From positions 1 through 19,419 of the forward strand of contig URCQ01000032.1 of NCBI GenBank assembly GCA_900546435.1: 19,419 bases of DNA, in the 5' to 3' direction. Position numbers and translations under genes: made by a program. The DNA is from an uncultured Pseudobutyrivibrio sp. (GTDB taxonomy: Bacteria; Bacillota; Clostridia; Lachnospirales; Lachnospiraceae). The notes under the pieces were generated by a model that ran no database searches, had not been told where the DNA came from, and saw only the letters and a list, made by a program, of their open reading frames with translations. Shown here piece after piece: positions 15,085 to 19,419 of this stretch. Numbering within the stretch: the first letter of the stretch is position 1; each line of letters starts with the position of its first letter.

Positions 15085-17784
15085 TTATGTAAGCGGACGG
15101 AAGGATTCCATCGCTTCCCGATTTACGCGCTCCACTTCTTTTTCCAGATCTCTCGCCGAAAATCTGCGTGCACCCTCGCCAATGACAATCATCTGTTCCC
15201 TGCGATCCGACGTTGCTACGGTCACTTCATATTTTCCAGCCATATCGTGTGTTGTGCGCTCAATATAGGCATCTGCCGTCTCAGCTTCTCTTGTATAAAC
15301 GACATGAATATTGTGATAATCTACAATTTCCTCCACATGACCACGCACGCGATACGCATCAAAGACTACAATCACTTCCTGGCCGATATGCCCTTGATAA
15401 TTACACATAATATCAAGCAAGCGCCCTCTTGCGCCGTCTATGCTGACTTTTGCAATCTCATCTAATTCTTTCCATGCAAAAATAACATTATAGCCGTCCA
15501 CAAGTAAATATTTTTTCTTAGGCTTTTCTGCCCGCTCTTTATTGTGCGTCTTCTGGTATGTTTCTCTTGCATCCTGGATACGCTCTTTGCGTTCCGCGTC
15601 AATGACACGTTTTTCCGCAGCAGGCAATCGTCTCTTAATCTCACCAAATTCACGCACAAAGATTTCTTCCAAATCCGATTCTAAACCACCATAACCATCA
15701 TAACCTTTTGGCTTTCCACTGCGCATTGCCTCCGCTTTTGCTTTCGCTGCAGCAATGACTTCATCTTCCGTCGGCTCTGCCTTTTTTTCATATAAATATG
15801 ATGCCATTGGCATGTGCATTTTATCTTCCACTTCATACCAGGGAACAACATACCCCGCTCCATGTCCACAAAAGACGGAATCGCAGCTGTTTCTTGTATC
15901 ACGGTCTGGATCATATCCCATTTCAGCCACAACTTCTTCCTGGTTATGACATGGAAAATATCCTTCCAATGCCAGTGTCATTTGACCGACTCCACCTGTT
16001 GCCTGTGCTAAGGTTGTGCCATAATCGCGCATCAAAGATACCGGTGCAATGCCTTGTAAAATGGCGGTATCACCTTCCATGAGTGGCGCTTCAAATTTTC
16101 CCTGCATGCGATTCATATCCGTCATCACACGTCCCAAATCCTGTAATGGCATTTCAATGCGCACACGATAGTATGGTTCCAAAAGCACATTTTCTGCTTT
16201 ACGCAGGCCCTGGCGGATTGCCCGATACGTTGCCTGACGAAAATCGCCACCCTCGGTGTGCTTTTTGTGTGCTTTTCCCGTCACCACCGTCAGACGCACA
16301 TCCGTAAGCGGCGAACCTGTTAACACACCACGATGCGCACGTTCTGTCAAATGTGTGTAGATCAGACGTTGCCAATTGAGGTCTAAAATATCCTGCGAAC
16401 AATCCATTGCATACTCTACACCACTGCCTTGCGGCAATTCTTCGATCAGAATATGTGCCTCGGCATAATGACGCAAAGGTTCAAAATGACCGACACCTTC
16501 TACTGCCCCATGAATGGTTTCTTTATAGCGTACTTTTCCTGCACCAAATGTCACCAATATACCATAGCGCGTTTTCAACTGCTGCTGCAACACTTCCGTC
16601 TGCACCGGTCCCATCAAGTGCACATGCACCTGGCGGTCACGCTCCTGCCACGTCACATGCAATGTTGGATCTTCCTCCTCCAACTGACGCATATAGGATA
16701 ACAACACATGAGGGGCGCACCCCTCTGGCGGAATCACATGATAAGATAATACAGGTTCTATCCTATCCTGCTCCAAGGCGCTGCATTCTCCTAAGGTCAT
16801 ACCAGCATACGACTGGCTCAACCCCATCACCGCACATATCTCACCAGGTTCTATCGTATCCACACATTCATAACGCTCTCCCGAATATAAACGAATCTGG
16901 TTGATTTTTTCGGTACACTCTGTCTTTTGTTCCTCAGTATCATCTTCTTGCGCCATAACAGGAAGTTCATAAGAAACATCATCCTTGACACTTAATGTTC
17001 CACCCAAAATTTTTAAATAGGTCAGCCGGTTTCCCTTTTGATCCCTGCCAATTTTAAAACAACGTGCTGCAAAACCCTCTTTTGCCTGTGGTTCACGCAT
17101 GAAATTTTGCATAAGACAAAGCAGTTCGCAAACACCTTGTAATTTTAATGCCGAACCAAAAAGAACAGGAAAGATCTTACGTTTTGCAATTGCCTCTATC
17201 AGATCTTCCTGCGCGAGATTTCCTGTATTTAAAAACTCTTCCAGTAATTTTTCGTCACAAAGAGCAATGCTTTCTTTTTCTGCAGAAGTCATTTCCTGTT
17301 GTCCACAAAATCCGCGAAAATCAAGACAGTTATCACCAAGTTTGTCCTGCAAGTGTGCAAGTAATTCCTCTGCCGATTGGTGTGTCACGTCCATTTTGTT
17401 GACAAAAATCACACATGGCACTTCGTAATTTTGCAAAAGCTTCCACAATGTACGTGTATGCCCCTGCACACCATCCATACCACTAATCAGTAAAATGGCA
17501 TAATCCAGAACTGAAAGCGTACGCTCCATTTCTGCTGTAAAATCAGCATGTCCCGGGGTATCCAACAAAACATATTCCACGTCACCATCTGTAAAACGCG
17601 CCATTTTTGAGAAAATCGTAATTCCCCTCTGGCGTTCCATTTCATCCGTATCCAGATACGCATCCTGATGGTCCACACGCCCTAAGCTTCGAATTGCCCC
17701 CGTCTGGTATAAAAGAGCTTCGGATAATGTTGTTTTACCGGCATCAACATGTGCTAAAATGCCAATTGTCAATTTCTTCTTCAT
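15085..17784 (-). CDS. TetM/EF-G-like GTPase fused to YacP/Rae1-like NYN nuclease
   Basis: This 899-residue fusion protein begins with an EF-G-type GTPase: AHVDAGKT (11-18), RGIT (53-56), DTPGH (75-79) and NKMD (129-132). Translation-factor domains II-V resembling ribosomal protection proteins follow to about 650. After a charged linker (about 665-756), residues 757-890 match Bacillus YacP/Rae1: VDGYNVIFAW, VIVVFDAYRV, AETAD, VATSD and ARDLEKEVE, with acidic positions Asp763, Asp809, Asp838 and Asp860 in place. Rae1 is known to cut mRNA in the ribosomal A site. I infer a ribosome-directed GTPase-nuclease. Tetracycline resistance is unlikely because the domain IV loop of TetM (YSPVS) is replaced by HKKHTEGGD. 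The ATG directly follows the peptidase stop (TAGATG), with AAAGGA seven bases before it. Confidence 0.85.
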   Translation of the reverse strand: MKKKLTIGILAHVDAGKTTLSEALLYQTGAIRSLGRVDHQDAYLDTDEMERQRGITIFSKMARFTDGDVEYVLLDTPGHADFTAEMERTLSVLDYAILLISGMDGVQGHTRTLWKLLQNYEVPCVIFVNKMDVTHQSAEELLAHLQDKLGDNCLDFRGFCGQQEMTSAEKESIALCDEKLLEEFLNTGNLAQEDLIEAIAKRKIFPVLFGSALKLQGVCELLCLMQNFMREPQAKEGFAARCFKIGRDQKGNRLTYLKILGGTLSVKDDVSYELPVMAQEDDTEEQKTECTEKINQIRLYSGERYECVDTIEPGEICAVMGLSQSYAGMTLGECSALEQDRIEPVLSYHVIPPEGCAPHVLLSYMRQLEEEDPTLHVTWQERDRQVHVHLMGPVQTEVLQQQLKTRYGILVTFGAGKVRYKETIHGAVEGVGHFEPLRHYAEAHILIEELPQGSGVEYAMDCSQDILDLNWQRLIYTHLTERAHRGVLTGSPLTDVRLTVVTGKAHKKHTEGGDFRQATYRAIRQGLRKAENVLLEPYYRVRIEMPLQDLGRVMTDMNRMQGKFEAPLMEGDTAILQGIAPVSLMRDYGTTLAQATGGVGQMTLALEGYFPCHNQEEVVAEMGYDPDRDTRNSCDSVFCGHGAGYVVPWYEVEDKMHMPMASYLYEKKAEPTEDEVIAAAKAKAEAMRSGKPKGYDGYGGLESDLEEIFVREFGEIKRRLPAAEKRVIDAERKERIQDARETYQKTHNKERAEKPKKKYLLVDGYNVIFAWKELDEIAKVSIDGARGRLLDIMCNYQGHIGQEVIVVFDAYRVRGHVEEIVDYHNIHVVYTREAETADAYIERTTHDMAGKYEVTVATSDRREQMIVIGEGARRFSARDLEKEVERVNREAMESFRPLT

Positions 17785-18678
17785 CTATCTGTCCTTTTCA
17801 AAATGCTGGTAGTCTTTATTTCCATTCCATTCTCCGCCCCACTGAAAGCCGTGCGCCTTAAAGATGCGATAGCAGGCATCATCTTTTGAAATCATATGTG
17901 CACGTTGCGCGGTTCTATCTTTATAACTATTATAATCCTTATATGGACTTGCCACCGTCTGCTGCAGATCCGCCTCTTTTACATAAGGATTTTCCAATGG
18001 ATTGATATCGATTGCCATTCCATAGGCATGATTTGACAACACTTCCGTTCCTGCAATTTTACGATAATGAAATGCCGACGTATTGTCATCATTGATGGAG
18101 CTAATATCCACCTGTTCTCCGTTTCGCGCCTGATCTTTTTCATAATACCGATCAATCAGGTACATAGAGTTGATCTCATATTCTTCCTGAAACAATTCCA
18201 TAAAAATCTGACGGCAATCCTCCGCAATCGCCTGATTCACTACAAGTTCCCCCACCTGTATCTGATGATAAAAATTGTAATGTAATACTTTTATATAACG
18301 CAAATCATCATAAGAAATGTCTGGATTTTCTATATAAGATTTTCCATTCATAGCTTCTTTTTGTACCTCAGTAAGTTCACTTGAAGTAAAGTATACGTCC
18401 AGATTCTGCGCATCGATGGTCGCTTTTTCTACAATAGCGCCTGCTTCTAAGCCACGCAGATCCGTTCTTTTCCCTGGTGTTGTCTGCTGTGCGTCTGACG
18501 TCTGCTGCTCCGATGTTTGCTTTTGTGATGTTTTGTTTTCTGTCACTTGTTTATCGTTGGTCTGCTGGTTTAACATATGGATTCCGAGGAAAGCAAGCAT
18601 TGCCAGAGCAAGAAGAGTCAAAACGAGCTTCATCTTATCATCACACATGCGGTTATGTTTATTCTTTTTCACTGCCAT
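17785..18678 (-). CDS. M15-family cell-wall peptidase, membrane-anchored (VanY/CwlK-like)
   Basis: This secreted peptidoglycan peptidase of 297 residues has an N-terminal membrane anchor (about residues 17-35, LVLTLLALAMLAFLGIH) and a Q/T/K-rich wall-spanning linker to about 70. Its catalytic domain has the zinc motif SNHAYGMAIDIN (about 215-227) and the closing WGGEWNGNKDYQHFE (about 280-293). The DxxH form (DYQH) points to the M15C endopeptidase type (L-Ala-D-Glu cleavage, as in CwlK and Ply500) rather than the ExxH of VanX/VanY carboxypeptidases; the exact bond cut is uncertain. AAGGAGG could serve the ATG at 18678, used here, or the GTG at 18684. It is immediately followed by the GTPase gene. 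I see no strong promoter between it and the hairpin after tRNA-Leu. Confidence 0.85.
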   Translation of the reverse strand: MAVKKNKHNRMCDDKMKLVLTLLALAMLAFLGIHMLNQQTNDKQVTENKTSQKQTSEQQTSDAQQTTPGKRTDLRGLEAGAIVEKATIDAQNLDVYFTSSELTEVQKEAMNGKSYIENPDISYDDLRYIKVLHYNFYHQIQVGELVVNQAIAEDCRQIFMELFQEEYEINSMYLIDRYYEKDQARNGEQVDISSINDDNTSAFHYRKIAGTEVLSNHAYGMAIDINPLENPYVKEADLQQTVASPYKDYNSYKDRTAQRAHMISKDDACYRIFKAHGFQWGGEWNGNKDYQHFEKDR

Positions 18679-18781
18679 TGCCACTTTTCCTCCTTCTTTT
18701 TTCTCTGCTGCTGTTCTTCTTGTCTTTCCTAATCTTATCCTCTTTACTGATCTTATGCGAAATGCAATAGCTACATAAGCA

Positions 18782-18817
18782 AAGAGGACTTCTTTCCACT
18801 TAGAAAGAAGTCCTCTT
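18782..18817 (-). terminator. Hairpin after tRNA-Leu
   Basis: AAGAGGACTTCTTTC (18782-18796) and its exact reverse complement (18803-18817) form a perfect 15-base stem with a six-base loop, nine bases after tRNA-Leu. On the minus strand the tail is only TTTGCTT, so termination may be incomplete and allow readthrough into the peptidase gene. Confidence 0.65.
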
Positions 18818-18826
18818 CATAGAAAC

Positions 18827-18910
18827 TGCCGCAGACCGGAATCGAACCGGTACGATGTCGCCACCACAGGATTTTAAGTCCTGCGCGTCTGCCAGTTCCG
18901 CCACTGCGGC
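18827..18910 (-). tRNA. tRNA-Leu (TAA)
   Basis: The minus-strand sequence starts GCCGCAG and ends CTGCGGC plus discriminator A, 84 bases with the long variable arm expected of leucine tRNA. The anticodon loop CTTAAAA gives TAA. The T arm contains GGTTCGATTCC, and CCA is not encoded. It is second in a transcript with tRNA-Tyr, 189 bases downstream of it. Confidence 0.95.
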
Positions 18911-19099
18911 CTGTTACGAGCACTTGACGAGAACGAACGAAGCGATGTTCGAGTCTAGTGCGATACGTACTTGCCCCTTAATGAGAACGAACGTATGTGA
19001 TGTTCGAATTTAGTAGGCAAGTGCTGTTACGAACACTTAGATGCCGTAGCATCTTATGCGCGATACGTACTTGCACTCAGATATTCCTATCTTGTGCAA
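18911..19099. repeat. tRNA spacer with degenerate repeats
   Basis: Several short elements recur in this 189-base spacer: GCGATACGTACTTGC at 18960-18974 and, exactly 100 bases on, 19060-19074; CTGTTACGAGCACTT at 18911-18925 with a one-base variant at 19024-19038; GAGAACGAACG at 18929-18939 and 18983-18993; GATGTTCGA at 18944-18952 and 18999-19007. CGAAC/GTTCG pairs and AGATGC-CGTA-GCATCT can form hairpins. I see no gene. Confidence 0.6.
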
Positions 19100-19181
19100 T
19101 GGGTGGTGGTGGATTCGAACCACCGAAGCAAGATGCAGCAGATTTACAGTCTGTCCCCTTTGGCCACTCGGGAAACCACCC
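19100..19181 (-). tRNA. tRNA-Tyr (GTA)
   Basis: The minus-strand sequence starts GGGTGGT and ends ACCACCC plus discriminator A, 82 bases with a long variable arm as usual for bacterial tyrosine tRNA. The anticodon loop CTGTAAA gives GTA. The T arm is GGTGGTTCGAATCCACC, and CCA is not encoded. It is first in the Tyr-Leu transcript. Confidence 0.95.
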
Positions 19182-19215
19182 ATTTCAAAACAATATCATG
19201 TCCTGACAAAATAGA

Positions 19216-19244
19216 ATTATAGCACAGGCCTTTTTTGCGCGCAA
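19216..19244 (-). promoter_or_regulatory. Promoter of tRNA-Tyr/tRNA-Leu
   Basis: On the minus strand TTGCGC (19244-19239), a 17-base spacer and perfect TATAAT (19221-19216) with TGTGC before it (extended -10) lie about 35 bases ahead of tRNA-Tyr. Confidence 0.75.
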
Positions 19245-19297
19245 CTATTTTTTCTATGTAGGTTTGTCGAATTTCTATGCATGGTATGTTACTTACG

Positions 19298-19419
19298 TGG
19301 GTATCTTGCTCATTTTTCCTGCTCTCATACCCATAGTTCATCACTTGCATGGGTATCTTGCTTGTTTTTCCTGCTCTCATACCCATAGTTCTTCACTTGC
19401 GTGGGTATCTTGCTTGTTT
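19298..19419. repeat. 52-base tandem repeat running off the right edge
   Basis: Copies start at 19298, 19350 and 19402 (period exactly 52); the first two differ at only four positions and the third is cut by the window end. Each contains ATGGGTAT-like and ATACCCAT arms that can pair within or between copies. 52 is not a multiple of three, so the array cannot be a protein repeat in one frame. It lies upstream of the tRNA-Tyr promoter. Confidence 0.8.

Noticed and set aside
16407..16904. 165-codon plus-strand frame opposite the GTPase gene
   Set aside because: Low-complexity composition, no ribosome site, and fully inside the conserved GTPase coding region.
15085..17784. Tetracycline ribosomal protection resistance gene
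   Set aside because: The domain IV loop needed for drug displacement is replaced, a nuclease domain is added, and the setting is chromosomal without mobile-element signs.
18997..19206. Open frame with GGGGFEPPKQDAADLQSVPFGHSG on the plus strand
   Set aside because: It is antisense to tRNA-Tyr, so it is a tRNA artefact rather than a gene.
19144..19386. Minus-strand 80-codon frame through the 52-base repeat
   Set aside because: It overlaps tRNA-Tyr and its promoter, and the repeat period breaks the reading frame.
19298..19419. CRISPR-like array
   Set aside because: The copies are contiguous 52-base units with no variable spacers, and no cas genes are near.

Overview
The window reads as chromosome of an anaerobic Firmicute, most likely a Lachnospiraceae-type Clostridium relative. 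Several things point there: strong AAGGAGG-type ribosome binding sites, TTGACA/TATAAT promoters (often with an extended TGn -10), tRNA genes without an encoded CCA, a three-gene glycerol-3-phosphate oxidation cluster with a DUF1667 protein, and an EF-G/TetM-like GTPase. Genus and species cannot be fixed by reading alone. There is no phage, plasmid or CRISPR module. The only hint of a mobile element is a pair of direct repeats at the left edge.

Layout. At 1-1343, two plus-strand genes lie behind the left-edge repeats: a short-chain dehydrogenase resembling the EF-P 5-aminopentanone reductase, and a small XRE-type regulator. A WYL-domain regulator (1340-2323, minus) converges on the latter, and their stop codons overlap. 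At 2382-5688 is a plus-strand glp-type operon: promoter, operator-like palindrome, terminator-like leader hairpin, two flavoprotein genes, a cysteine-rich DUF1667 gene and a terminator. A MATE transporter and an RluA-family pseudouridine synthase follow with a 4-base overlap (5808-8092), ending at a two-way terminator. From there on every gene is on the minus strand. In order of transcription these are: tRNA-Tyr and tRNA-Leu; an M15 peptidase directly abutting a TetM-like GTPase fused to a YacP/Rae1-like nuclease; an SbcD/SbcC-like pair; tRNA-Phe and tRNA-Gly; murI; a CPA2-type cation/proton antiporter; and glpP.

How the genes work together. GlpP is known as a glycerol-3-phosphate-responsive antiterminator. 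The leader of the glp-type operon, about 6 kb away, carries just the kind of terminator such a protein would act on, so the regulator and its likely target share this window. The most unusual protein is the 899-residue GTPase-nuclease fusion. A translation-factor body that should enter the ribosomal A site is joined to a homologue of Rae1, which cleaves mRNA at the A site. This suggests a single-chain ribosome surveillance or stalled-mRNA-cleavage factor rather than a tetracycline resistance protein.

No gene-free stretch exceeds 300 bases. The longest are 19182-19419 (tRNA promoter plus a 52-base tandem repeat that runs off the right edge), 5603-5807 (terminator and MATE promoter), 2324-2526 (glp control region) and 18911-19099 (a tRNA spacer with degenerate repeats).
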